Positions 26,524 to 34,518 of a stretch of DNA of 35,784 bases are shown here, piece after piece; the first letter of the stretch is position 1; each line of letters begins with the position of its first letter. The translations under genes were made by a program, and so were the position numbers. Origin of the DNA: JALFST01 sp022779285. Its GTDB lineage: Bacteria; Bacillota; Clostridia; Tissierellales; Peptoniphilaceae. Under the pieces are notes generated by a model. It saw nothing but the letters and a program-made list of their open reading frames with translations. It ran no database searches and was not told where the DNA came from. The stretch is from NCBI GenBank assembly GCA_050313895.1, contig JBNPMI010000015.1, one strand, 5' to 3'.

Positions 26524-27675
26524 TTATGCCATCAATTTACGGAACATCTCAATGACCTGTTCCTTCGTTGCTTCGCGCGGATTTCCCGGGTAGCACGCAT
26601 CGTTTAATGCGTCGGTTGCCAGCGTATCCAGGTCTTCTTCACGGATCTTCTCGTTTACCGTCGGAATCCCGACATCCTTCGAAAGCTGCTTTACGGCGTT
26701 AATCGCAGCATCGCGATATTCCTCCTGAGACATCTGATCAACACCTTCCACGCCCATTACGCGTGCAATTTCACGATAGCGTTCGCCCGAATAATCGCGG
26801 TTGAATTCCATCGTAATCGGCAAAAACATTGCGCAAGCAACACCGTGCGGCGTGTCATAATGTGCGGAGAGCGTATGCGCCATCGAATGGTCGATGCCGA
26901 GGCCTACGTTCGAAAATCCCATGCCGGCAACGTATTGTGCCAATGCCATGCCCTTGCGGCCCTCCGGGTCGTTCTCGACGGCCTTGCGCAGGTTCTTGGA
27001 AATCAATTCAATCGCCTTCAGGTGGAACATATCGGTAAGCTCCCAGGCGCCACGCGTTGTGTACCCCTCGATGGCGTGTGTCAGAGCATCCATGCCCGTT
27101 GCCGCCGTCAAGCCCTTCGGCATTGAGCTCATCATATCCGGATCGACAACAGCATAAGCAGGAATATCATGCTCATCGACGCAGACGAATTTGCGCTCCT
27201 TTTCAGGGTCGGTAATGACATAGTTAATCGTAACCTCTGCTGCCGTGCCTGCCGTTGTCGGGACGGCAATGGTCTTGACCGCATGATTCTTTGTCGGCGC
27301 TACGCCCTCAAGCGAACGAACATCTTCAAATTCAGGGTTCTCAATAATAATGCCGATCGCCTTTGCGGTATCCATCGAGGATCCGCCGCCGATGGCGATG
27401 ATCGAGTCAGCGCCCGCTTCTTTGAACGCCTTGACGCCGTTTTGTACATTTTCAATCGTCGGATTCGGCTTAATGTCGGAATACAGCGCATACTCAATGC
27501 CCGCTTTTTCAAGCAAATCCGTTACCTTTCCGGCAACACCGAATTTGATCAGATCCGGATCCGTTGCCACAAAAACCTTGGTAAAGCCTTCACGCTCCGC
27601 AATCCCCGGAATTTCCCCGATTGCCCCGCTCCCATGATACGAAACAGTGTTTAATACAATACGATTGGCAGCCAT
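26524..27675 (-). CDS. fucO: Lactaldehyde reductase (iron-dependent alcohol dehydrogenase)
   Basis: The ATG at 27675 follows AAGGAGG and gives 383 residues, as in E. coli FucO. Metal ligands D196, H200, H263 and H277 (DALTHAIEGY, GIDHSMAH, TPHG) fall at the same numbers as in E. coli. The NAD loop GGGSSMDTAK is at 97-106. It reduces the L-lactaldehyde released by FucA to L-1,2-propanediol, regenerating NAD in anaerobic growth. It has its own promoter region and terminator, and so may be expressed apart from the rest of the fucose operon. Its substrate range may include other short aldehydes. Confidence 0.93.
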   Translation of the reverse strand: MAANRIVLNTVSYHGSGAIGEIPGIAEREGFTKVFVATDPDLIKFGVAGKVTDLLEKAGIEYALYSDIKPNPTIENVQNGVKAFKEAGADSIIAIGGGSSMDTAKAIGIIIENPEFEDVRSLEGVAPTKNHAVKTIAVPTTAGTAAEVTINYVITDPEKERKFVCVDEHDIPAYAVVDPDMMSSMPKGLTAATGMDALTHAIEGYTTRGAWELTDMFHLKAIELISKNLRKAVENDPEGRKGMALAQYVAGMGFSNVGLGIDHSMAHTLSAHYDTPHGVACAMFLPITMEFNRDYSGERYREIARVMGVEGVDQMSQEEYRDAAINAVKQLSKDVGIPTVNEKIREEDLDTLATDALNDACYPGNPREATKEQVIEMFRKLMA

Positions 27676-27699
27676 GATTTCCTCCTTAATAATATAATA

Positions 27700-27726
27700 G
27701 TGTTTACTACGTTTATAGTTTAACAC
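27700..27726. promoter_or_regulatory. Imperfect dyad in the fucO promoter region
   Basis: GTGTTTACTA (27700-27709) and TAGTTTAACAC (27716-27726) form a near-palindrome with a 6-base centre, 25 bases before the fucO start codon. It may be an operator for a dimeric regulator; the protein cannot be named. Confidence 0.4.
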
Positions 27727-28057
27727 GTGACCGATTCCGTTAAAAGAGTGGCGCGATAAATTGCTTTTTGTTTAAATTTGTTCACAATTCTCCACAAAAA
27801 CACTCGGCATTTGGGCAGCCCCTGCAATGACCTCCGGCATTTCAAAATCCCTTGAAAATACCCGATGTTCACTCCAAATCCAAAAATCCGGTGTTCTCTT
27901 TTCCTCCTCTTCCTCCATAAAACATCGCTTTATGAAAAGTCATTTTACCTCATACCCCGGCCATATGATTCAAAACCGTTCACCGGAAGCCGCGAGATCC
28001 GCCATGCCCTTGGAGCGTCGTCAAGGCTCTGTGGAAAACAGAACGGAGCTCAAAAAG
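27727..28057. other. Intergenic stretch without a supported gene
   Basis: Short open frames here have no ribosome site or recognisable product. The region holds the promoter side of fucO and the distal 3' side of the glucuronidase gene. Confidence 0.5.
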
Positions 28058-28090
28058 AAAGCAACCGGAGAATTGAATTCCGGTTGCTTT
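28058..28090 (-). terminator. Intrinsic terminator downstream of uidA
   Basis: A 12-bp perfect stem (28058-28069 with 28079-28090) with a 9-base loop is followed on the minus strand by CTTTTTGAG. It lies about 160 bases after the glucuronidase stop and is the first strong terminator in that direction. Confidence 0.75.
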
Positions 28091-28250
28091 TCCTGTCCAT
28101 GATTTTCCGATGACGACAATGGTTTTCACAGACTGATTTTGAACCGGGCCGGTTCATCGGTTCGCAGCGGATACGTTCATCCGTTGCTTTTGAAAACGCC
28201 TCAAAAGAGCAGACCGTATCCAAGCACGGTGCGTCCGATTGATGATGGAC

Positions 28251-30041
28251 TTACTTATCCGTTTTTCCCCAACGATCTTTAAAATAATAGGCTGCCAGCT
28301 TCGGTTTTCTATCCCTTGTAAAGAGTCCCTTCTTATTTCCCTGAACTCGCATAAGGCCCTGACTTGTTGCGAAATCCGCAAAATTCCAGACCTGCTCTCC
28401 GCAAAAGTTCCTGCATGCATCGACGACCTCATGATTCATCTTGTAGTATTGCACCTGATATTCCTCCGTCCACATGGTAGGAGCGGTATCGTGAAGTCCC
28501 ATAACCGTATCTGCACCGTATTCCGTGAGCATAAACGGCTTGCCAAGGCTGTCCCAGTACCGAAACTCCTCCGCCATCGCCTCTTTTGCCTCTTCCAAAT
28601 CCCCACATGAAAAATACCATCCATAGTATCGGTTGAGACAAATGACATCGGAAAGCTTTGCCGTGACGTCCTCCTTGTAATTTTCCATTTGCACACTGAC
28701 GATTGTGCGAGGTCTTTTCTGCGGATCAAGCTCTCTCACCAGATCATAGAGAGGCTTGAAATACTCATAGGCCCCCTCTGCAGAGGAATCGGATTCATTG
28801 GCAATGGACCACATGACAACGCAGGCATGATTCTTATCTCTGGCAATGACGTCTCTCAGTACTTCCTTATGATGTGCAAAGGTTCTGATCCCGCCCTTTT
28901 CCGTCGGAGCAAAGGTTCCCGCCTTCTCTCCGGCCTTAAAATTGGCGCGTCCTCCGAAATTTAAGTGAATTCCGACAGCCGGCACCTCATCGATGACCAC
29001 AATGCCTTCCTCATCACAAAGATTCATCATCTCCTCACTATACGGATAGTGGCTGGTTCGGAAGGAATTGGCATTCTGCCACTTCATCAGTGAAATGTCT
29101 TTTTGATTCATGGCCGGATGGAATCCTCTTCCATTGGGAAATGTGTCCTCATGTTTTCCATATCCCTTAAAATAAAACGGCTCGGAATTGATGAAAAATT
29201 TTCCATCTCGAACCTCTGCCGTTCTGACTCCATATCTTTCCGTATAGGTATCCTCCCCGAATTTTACAACCACATCATATAAATATGCGGCAAGCGGCTT
29301 CCAAAGATGCGCATTTTTTATTGTAAATTCTCCTTCGGGTCCGATCGCGTCAGCAACCTTTTTTTGTTCCTGATCATAGACCTCAATTCTGACCTCCCCG
29401 GCTCCGACCGTCCGGACTTTATAATGAATCCCGGCATCCCGACCATGGATTTTGGAAACAAGCGCGATATCTTCAATATAGTTTTTGGGAGTTGTATAGA
29501 TTTTGACCGGCCTGATGATTCCCGCATAGTTGAAGAAATCAAAATTCGGATTATTCTTTTTCTTACCGCTCTTTGTGTTTCCTGTTCCAAAAAGCGCAAG
29601 CATTCCATTTCCATCTTCATCTCCAACAGGAAGCGTGGATTTATCAATGATATTGTCCACCGCAACGGTCAGAAGATTCTCTCCGGATTGGATGAAATCG
29701 GTAATCTCCACCTCAAAAGGCAGAAAGCCTCCCTTATGTCTTGTGATTTCCTTTCCATTCAAATAGACAATCGCTTTATGAGTTACCGCTGCAAATCGAA
29801 GTACAATTCTTTCCGTTCTTAAATTTTTGGGAACATGGAAGCCCCTTTGATAATAAACAACGCCGACATAATCTCTCAGCTCTACGGACTCCGTCAGATC
29901 ATTATAGGATGCGGGAACCGTCATGCGAATGGGATCCTTCCATTTTTCTCCGACGGATATATGGCTGTCATCCGTTTTGAAATCCCACATTCCGTCCAAA
30001 TCTATGAGCGTTCTTGATTCTGTTAATTTCGGGTACAGCAT
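28251..30041 (-). CDS. uidA: Beta-glucuronidase (GH2)
   Basis: I choose the ATG at 30041: AAAGGATG precedes it, the protein then starts MLYPKLTESR like known enzymes, and a predicted promoter lies just upstream of the longer alternative (30092). The 596 residues (E. coli 603) comprise an N-terminal jelly-roll, an Ig-like domain and a C-terminal TIM barrel. The acid/base is E416 (IANES) and the nucleophile E507 (MLTEYGAD), three positions from E. coli E413 and E504. N569-x-K571 (GNKKGLFTRDRKPK) is the glucuronate-recognising NxK motif, so it is not a galactosidase. A loop at about 360-385 resembles the loop 1 region of E. coli GUS. It has no signal peptide and should act on small glucuronides in the cytoplasm. 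No glucuronide transporter lies next to it. Confidence 0.95.
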   Translation of the reverse strand: MLYPKLTESRTLIDLDGMWDFKTDDSHISVGEKWKDPIRMTVPASYNDLTESVELRDYVGVVYYQRGFHVPKNLRTERIVLRFAAVTHKAIVYLNGKEITRHKGGFLPFEVEITDFIQSGENLLTVAVDNIIDKSTLPVGDEDGNGMLALFGTGNTKSGKKKNNPNFDFFNYAGIIRPVKIYTTPKNYIEDIALVSKIHGRDAGIHYKVRTVGAGEVRIEVYDQEQKKVADAIGPEGEFTIKNAHLWKPLAAYLYDVVVKFGEDTYTERYGVRTAEVRDGKFFINSEPFYFKGYGKHEDTFPNGRGFHPAMNQKDISLMKWQNANSFRTSHYPYSEEMMNLCDEEGIVVIDEVPAVGIHLNFGGRANFKAGEKAGTFAPTEKGGIRTFAHHKEVLRDVIARDKNHACVVMWSIANESDSSAEGAYEYFKPLYDLVRELDPQKRPRTIVSVQMENYKEDVTAKLSDVICLNRYYGWYFSCGDLEEAKEAMAEEFRYWDSLGKPFMLTEYGADTVMGLHDTAPTMWTEEYQVQYYKMNHEVVDACRNFCGEQVWNFADFATSQGLMRVQGNKKGLFTRDRKPKLAAYYFKDRWGKTDK

Positions 30042-30094
30042 GAAATCATCCTTTTTCAATTCATAATCCTTCATCCATGCATCGGAAGCCATGG

Positions 30095-30124
30095 ATTATG
30101 TGCTATGTGTATTCAATCTGTGAA
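30095..30124 (-). promoter_or_regulatory. Candidate promoter of uidA
   Basis: On the minus strand TTCACA (30124-30119) and CATAAT (30100-30095) are 18 bases apart. The start of transcription would fall near 30088, within the longest version of the uidA frame, which supports the downstream start codon at 30041. Confidence 0.5.
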
Positions 30125-30444
30125 AAAAGCACTCAGGAAAGTTCATTTTTTTCGGAAAGCCTCGCCTCGAACGACCCGGCAGGAATCCCCTGAAGAATTC
30201 CCGTCACAAATGATTTTTCTCTATATATTTTACTGCTCCTCGAAAGAAAAAAACCGTTTTTCGCTCTATCGTCAAGAGCAGAGAGAAAAGCCTCCGTTCG
30301 GCCGGACATGATGCAATAGACCGCTCCTGTGCCAATAAGCTTTCTCTATAAAATATAATCCGGAATACTCTGAAAACTCGAAAAGCTCCCTTACCTACGA
30401 TACCGAAGATCGTTTTCTTCTTGCACTTAAATTTCAGCGTTCTT
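30125..30444. other. Intergenic stretch between uidA and the XRE gene
   Basis: This part of the divergent intergenic region shows no gene and no strong hairpin. It is AT-rich toward 30340-30360 and may hold further regulatory sites. Confidence 0.4.
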
Positions 30445-30510
30445 CTTTGCAAAGTTTGCTTGATAAATTTCGCTAAGTAAACTATTCTTTATTTGCAAAG
30501 TGAGCTTTGC
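30445..30510 (+). promoter_or_regulatory. Promoter with flanking TTTGCAAAG repeats for the XRE regulator
   Basis: TTGATA (30460-30465) and TATTCT (30483-30488) are 17 bases apart. The palindrome CTTTGCAAAG (30445-30454) lies just upstream of the -35, and TTTGCAAAG (30492-30500) recurs at the likely initiation site, followed by GCTTTGC (30504-30510). Repeats on both sides of a promoter suggest autoregulation by the encoded HTH protein. Confidence 0.6.
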
Positions 30511-30524
30511 TGAAAGGGGAAACC

Positions 30525-30734
30525 ATGAAAACAAGAATTCCTGAATTAAGAAAAGCGCAGAAGCTTTCGCAGGGAGAACTTGCCGAGGCCGTAGGCGTGA
30601 CGCGGCAGACGATCACATCCATTGAAACGGAAAAATACATCGCATCTCTGCCACTGGCTTATAAGATTGCGCATTATTTCAAGCTGACAATTGAAGATGT
30701 GTTCGATTTCTCGGATTTGGAGGACACAATATGA
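30525..30734 (+). CDS. Small XRE/Cro-type HTH regulator
   Basis: The ATG at 30525 follows AAAGGGG. The 69-residue protein is a single helix-turn-helix domain (QGELAEAVGVTRQTITSIE, about 16-34), with the IEDVFDF end common to the short YozG-like XRE proteins of Firmicutes. Such proteins usually repress their own operon, which also encodes a small membrane protein. Here the TGA overlaps the ATG of a decayed membrane-protein frame (ATGA), matching that arrangement. The divergent uidA gene is a possible second target. Confidence 0.88.
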   Translation: MKTRIPELRKAQKLSQGELAEAVGVTRQTITSIETEKYIASLPLAYKIAHYFKLTIEDVFDFSDLEDTI

Positions 30735-31009
30735 ATCATCCGGAAAATATCGTAAAGAGCTGATTGGAAGAATTTCTCTGTTCGTCACACTGATTTGCCT
30801 TGCAATGCTGTTCGTCGTCATCGGGAACGGTTCGGCTGCAGCTTGCACAGGACTATGTAGATGCCGTTTCCGGCTTCTTTGTCGGGTTTGAGCCAGTCTG
30901 CATGTTTATGCTCGGCTATTTCGTTTCCGCCGGATAGATCCTCAACGGAATCGGAGAAGCATCGAAAGACGCCGCGATCAAAGCCGAAGGGCAGGAGAAA
31001 AAGCCTTAG
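30731..31009 (+). pseudogene. Decayed membrane protein, former partner of the XRE regulator
   Basis: The ATG at 30731 overlaps the XRE stop, but the frame ends after MNHPENIVKS. The next frame continues with KYRKELIGRISL and then LICLAMLFVVIGNG, a transmembrane segment. After about 30841 the original frame resumes with LAQDYVDAVSGFFVGF and FMLGYFVSAG (a second membrane segment), an in-frame TAG, then ILNGIGEASKDAA and a Lys-rich end at 31009. Two compensating frameshifts and one stop break what would be a two-helix protein of about 90 residues. Sequencing error could explain one lesion but hardly all three. Confidence 0.75.
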
Positions 31010-31028
31010 CAATGCTTTTTCTCCTGCC
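30990..31028. terminator. 15-bp perfect hairpin at the end of the XRE transcript
   Basis: GGCAGGAGAAAAAGC (30990-31004) pairs fully with 31014-31028, loop of 9. No T-run follows on either side, but stem stability and its place between convergent genes suggest transcript-end formation for both. Confidence 0.65.
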
Positions 31029-31056
31029 ATCCGGCTTCATTTCATAGAAGGCGGAC

Positions 31057-31794
31057 CTAACACGTGACCGTCAGAATCCCCTCACTGCCGGAAGGAAGCT
31101 CTTTCTGAATCCTTCCTTCCATAAAAAATGCAGCGCCGCCCTTTGCTGTCTGCTCTTCCTCCGCTTTATCGATACAGAAGGAATTGATATAAAATACGGG
31201 CTTTCCGGTTTCGTTTGCCCTTTTTGCATATGCATATTTCTCACGTTGATTCCATTCCCCGCCGGTAAAATCCGTATAGACCGGCCACCAGATCATATCG
31301 GGCTTTCTGTTTTTCAAATCTTTGAGAATGCCATCAAACCATAAGTCGCCACAGAGCGCAACCACGATTCTTTTTCCCATAAAAATGAATTCGTGCGGAT
31401 TTTTGCCTTCACGGTAGGCCACGCCTGCAAAGGGCTCTTTCCAGCCCGGGGAGATTCTCCGATACAAATCGAGGATTCGGCCATCCCGGTCGATCGTCAT
31501 TTGCGAGCTGTAAAAAACATCCCTTTCTTTCTCGATAAATCCGAAGGAAACGCCGACGGAGCATTCCCCGGCAGCCGATCGGATCGCTTCAATATGCGGA
31601 CTCTCCTTCGGTATCGCCACATTTTGATCATGCTTTACGTCAAAATTGATTGCATAAAATCCTTGCAGAAACGCCTCTCCGAAAATGACCATGTCGGCGT
31701 TTCCTCTGCATTTCCGCAATGTCTGAATGATCGCCGCCTGATTGAAGACGATATCTCCATTGATAAAACCGATAGCCGCCAGTGCATACCGCAT
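31057..31794 (-). CDS. Carbon-nitrogen hydrolase (nitrilase superfamily)
   Basis: The ATG at 31794 follows GGGGAGG. The 245 residues show the nitrilase fold: E40 in FGEAF is the base and C148 in ALCGDLWF the nucleophile. The usual lysine block YRK is YRRISPGWKE here, so the catalytic Lys may be K119 or be replaced by R113. Members cleave amide or nitrile bonds of small molecules in the cytoplasm. It lies alone, with uidA and the XRE gene to its left and a divergent SDR gene to its right; these give no clear hint of substrate. Confidence 0.82.
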   Translation of the reverse strand: MRYALAAIGFINGDIVFNQAAIIQTLRKCRGNADMVIFGEAFLQGFYAINFDVKHDQNVAIPKESPHIEAIRSAAGECSVGVSFGFIEKERDVFYSSQMTIDRDGRILDLYRRISPGWKEPFAGVAYREGKNPHEFIFMGKRIVVALCGDLWFDGILKDLKNRKPDMIWWPVYTDFTGGEWNQREKYAYAKRANETGKPVFYINSFCIDKAEEEQTAKGGAAFFMEGRIQKELPSGSEGILTVTC

Positions 31795-32011
31795 GCTTTC
31801 CTCCCCAAATTCAATCGAATCTCCGAACATCCGTCCCACAGCCGCAGCGGCCCGAGGGTGCTCGGCTATGCCGTCGTTTCTACAGAAAAACTATATCATA
31901 GTTGTACCGGATCCGGATTCTTGCGCGCTTCAGAATTTCCGATTTTCGCAGCTCAAGAAATACCGAAAAATGAAAAACAGAGCTCTTTTTCCCCTCCTCT
32001 CGGAAACAATT

Positions 32012-32063
32012 TTGATTTTCTGTTAGGAATGACTATCATGAGAGAGAGGGGAAACGCCCCTCT
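32012..32063 (+). promoter_or_regulatory. Candidate promoter and leader hairpin of the SDR gene
   Basis: TTGATT (32012-32017) and TATCAT (32034-32039) are 16 bases apart. Right after, AGAGGGG (32045-32051) pairs with CCCCTCT (32057-32063), placing a 7-bp hairpin at the very 5' end of the mRNA, where it may stabilise it. Confidence 0.5.
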
Positions 32064-32081
32064 GAAGAATAGGAGGAAACA

Positions 32082-32834
32082 ATGAAGAAACTGGATAAAA
32101 AAGTAGCAATTGTTACGGGTGCGGGATCCGGCTTCGGTCGCGCCACCTCGCTGTTATTTGCAGAAGAAGGAGCAAAGCTGGTATGCGTGGATTACAACGA
32201 ACAGACGGCGGACGAGACCGCAAAAATGATTTCGGACAAGGGCGGTGAAGCCATCTCCGTGCGTGCCGATGTGAGCAAGGAAGAGGATTGCCGAAATTTC
32301 GTGGAGGCTGCTGTCAAGGCCTTCGGGCGCATTGATGTTCTTTTCAACAATGCGGGCATCTATGTCCCGGGCAATGTCGAAGACGTGGATCTCGCCGGAT
32401 TTGAACGTTCTTATGGCGTAAATGTGGTCAGTATTTTCGCCGGCACGAAATATGCAATGCCCTATTTGAAAAAAACCAAGGGAAACATCATCAACACCGC
32501 TTCGGCGGCGGGTCTGATCGGATTCCCGGCAGCAATTTCCTACGCAGCGACAAAGGGAGCTGTCGTAGCGATGACACGTGCAATCGCCGTCGATTACGCC
32601 AAGGACGGCGTGCGCTGCAATGCGATCTGTCCGGGCACCGGAGTCACCGGTATGACACGCGATCTTTTGGAAAATGACAAGGCTGCCGCCGATGCCTTCC
32701 TATCGCCGATCCCGCTGGGGCGCTTCGGTCAGCCCGAGGATATTGCCCATGCGGCGCTGTTCCTTGCCAGCGACGATGCCGCCTACATTACCGGACATCC
32801 GCTGCCCGTCGATGGCGGCTGGACGATGTCATAA
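32082..32834 (+). CDS. Short-chain dehydrogenase/reductase (SDR)
   Basis: The 250-residue classical SDR starts after AGGAGG. The cofactor motif TGAGSGFG (12-19) and an acidic D37 after the second strand favour NAD over NADP. NNAG is at 89-92, N114 is in place, and the catalytic S141-Y154-K158 is complete (NTASAAG, YAATK). The C-terminus GHPLPVDGGWTMS is typical. It oxidises or reduces a small alcohol or ketone. The family is too broad to name a substrate. A sugar dehydrogenase (for example toward L-fucose) would suit the neighbourhood, but nothing in the sequence proves it. It is a single-gene unit with its own promoter and terminator. Confidence 0.9.
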   Translation: MKKLDKKVAIVTGAGSGFGRATSLLFAEEGAKLVCVDYNEQTADETAKMISDKGGEAISVRADVSKEEDCRNFVEAAVKAFGRIDVLFNNAGIYVPGNVEDVDLAGFERSYGVNVVSIFAGTKYAMPYLKKTKGNIINTASAAGLIGFPAAISYAATKGAVVAMTRAIAVDYAKDGVRCNAICPGTGVTGMTRDLLENDKAAADAFLSPIPLGRFGQPEDIAHAALFLASDDAAYITGHPLPVDGGWTMS

Positions 32835-32914
32835 GAAAACGATCCGGGAGTAAACAGCTCTTATAGATCTTCCTGCATCGGAAGTCGCGGAAGCGAAGCT
32901 CAGGCTCCAATAAC

Positions 32915-32937
32915 AAAAAACTCGACCATCGGTCGAG
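32915..32937 (-). terminator. Terminator of the minus-strand membrane-protein gene
   Basis: CTCGACC (32921-32927) pairs with GGTCGAG (32931-32937) around a 3-base loop; on the minus strand six T follow (32920-32915). Confidence 0.85.
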
Positions 32938-32949
32938 CGATCAAGACGA

Positions 32950-32983
32950 ACACAGGCAGGAAGCCTCCTGCCTGTGTTTTTTT
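32950..32983 (+). terminator. Terminator of the SDR gene
   Basis: ACACAGGCAGGA (32950-32961) pairs with TCCTGCCTGTGT (32966-32977), loop of 4, followed by a run of T to 32983. Textbook intrinsic terminator. Confidence 0.93.
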
Positions 32984-33003
32984 GTCCGGCTCCTGATCGG
33001 ATT

Positions 33004-33708
33004 TTATTCCTTTAACGCATATCCTTTATCCGCAAACCATTTATGCATATAATTGGTAATTTCATCGGTATCCAGACTGTTTTGAATGAGCCCGGGATCC
33101 CCCGTATTCATATCGACCGCCAAATTGACAGAGATTTTTTTCTGCCGGGTATGACCATAAAATACTTTGTGCGAAATAAAAAGACTGTGTTCGGGATCCA
33201 TCTGAACGGTGCCGATGCTTTCCATGTCCAATTCCTGATACGTATAGTGATCGGAAAGCAGAAACATTTTTTGGAAGCTTTCCTGTTCCCGAATCATCCC
33301 CGTAAAATAGATCCCCAATATATTTTTCCAATTTAAAGTCACATCGATCCATTCGTCGCAGACCGAAACCTGCAGATGAGGCATTTCCTCCTCAATCGTT
33401 TTTGCTGCCGCAAGAACGTCAGGTTTCTCCCATTTCTGCTCCGATACCGGATAGGAAATCAGTCCTTTTGAAACCGCTTTGTTGACATAAGGAAGAAAAA
33501 CGCGTCCGATCAGAAGATAAACCACAGAAAAAGCAGTCATGTAAATCGTAACAAGCCAATTCCTGATTACAAAAGTAAGAATGACATCGGCAATCAGAAA
33601 AAGTATGCCGATTCCGGTAAATCCGATGATCGAAAGCTTGGACGATCTCCATCGCATCAGCCGGCGTCTTTTTTTATCGGATGGTTTCATTTTCTCTTCT
33701 TTTTCCAT
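33004..33708 (-). CDS. Membrane protein of unknown function with a C-terminal soluble domain
   Basis: The start at 33708 follows AAGGAAAG; 234 residues. The N-terminus is highly charged (MEKEEKMKPSDKKRRRL), then two hydrophobic helices lie at about 25-46 and 52-72. The remaining 160 residues are soluble and mixed alpha/beta (DVTLNWKNILGIYF, MFLLSDHYTYQELDMESIG). The layout recalls YcxB-like proteins, but I cannot confirm that family. By the positive-inside rule the N-terminus and C-terminal domain are both cytoplasmic. No operon partner is seen; the gene ends in its own terminator. Confidence 0.7.
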   Translation of the reverse strand: MEKEEKMKPSDKKRRRLMRWRSSKLSIIGFTGIGILFLIADVILTFVIRNWLVTIYMTAFSVVYLLIGRVFLPYVNKAVSKGLISYPVSEQKWEKPDVLAAAKTIEEEMPHLQVSVCDEWIDVTLNWKNILGIYFTGMIREQESFQKMFLLSDHYTYQELDMESIGTVQMDPEHSLFISHKVFYGHTRQKKISVNLAVDMNTGDPGLIQNSLDTDEITNYMHKWFADKGYALKE

Positions 33709-34005
33709 AGTCTTTCCTTCCTGAAGCGGACCCGGCATCCCTTCGGAATTGACAAGACGTGCGGCATCCGTTCTTAGATCATCATTTTCCTGAGCCTTCC
33801 ACAGCGCTCTTGCGAAGTCGGGGGAGGGGCAAGCAAAAGCTCATCTCATATTATACGCGTTTTTCCCTTGAGAATTGCATCCGGATTATCCGATGCTTTC
33901 CATCGATTGCGGCGCACACTCCTTCAAGAAAATGGGCTGCGCTCATGCGGTCCCGCATCCTGTTTTCCGTTATTTATTTCTTGCTCTCCACGATCGGACT
34001 CCCTC
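33709..34005. other. Intergenic stretch with one -10-like element
   Basis: A perfect TATAAT on the minus strand (33855-33850) could serve the membrane-protein gene, though no good -35 stands at the right distance. No gene is supported here. Confidence 0.4.
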
Positions 34006-34518
34006 CTATTTTTTAATAAATTGTGAGACGATCATTTGGACACCGTTTGTCACAATCGACATTCCGATCAGGGTGTTCAATGCAAAGAGCGCTCTCAACG
34101 GCTCTACCGCTATGGAAAGTCCGAAAAACACCAATAATGCTCCTAATAGAACTCCCGGCCATTTCATGAAATTTGTTTGTTTTAATGCAGAATAGATTCC
34201 GGTGATCCCGTCAATAATGAACCAGATCGCGGCCGCATAAAACACAAGTGCACTTGTGAACATGGGATTCGATAAAAAAATAATACCGAGAATCAATAAA
34301 ACGATGCCATAAATCAATTCTCCTTTGTCAAAATCTTTCTCCCTTTTATAAATCGTATAGCAATCATATAGAAAAAAGCAGCCTCTCAGCAAAACAGCCC
34401 ACGCCATGTAGGAAATGATGGTGAGAAGAGTGGCAAGCGGCTTAGTGAAAATAAAGACTCCGAAAAAAATAATGCCCAGACCGATCAATGTCGATATGAT
34501 TTTATTCTCTTTTTTCAT
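34006..34518 (-). CDS. DUF308/HdeD-like membrane protein
   Basis: The 170-residue protein starts after GGGAGG. Six hydrophobic helices alternate with short loops: LIGLGIIFFGVFIF, LLTIISYMAWAVLL, GIVLLILGIIFLSNP, ALVFYAAAIWFIIDGI, GVLLGALLVFFGLSIAV, and a last one near LIGMSIVTNGV. The repeated GIxxxxxGIxxL.P pattern is that of the HdeD/DUF308 family. E. coli HdeD is tied to acid resistance, but most relatives are uncharacterised. It appears to be a single gene. Confidence 0.8.
   Translation of the reverse strand: MKKENKIISTLIGLGIIFFGVFIFTKPLATLLTIISYMAWAVLLRGCFFLYDCYTIYKREKDFDKGELIYGIVLLILGIIFLSNPMFTSALVFYAAAIWFIIDGITGIYSALKQTNFMKWPGVLLGALLVFFGLSIAVEPLRALFALNTLIGMSIVTNGVQMIVSQFIKK

Noticed and set aside
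30042..30092. Upstream ATG codons as the start of uidA
   Set aside because: No ribosome site there, the extra residues do not match the family, and a candidate promoter would place the transcript start within this stretch.
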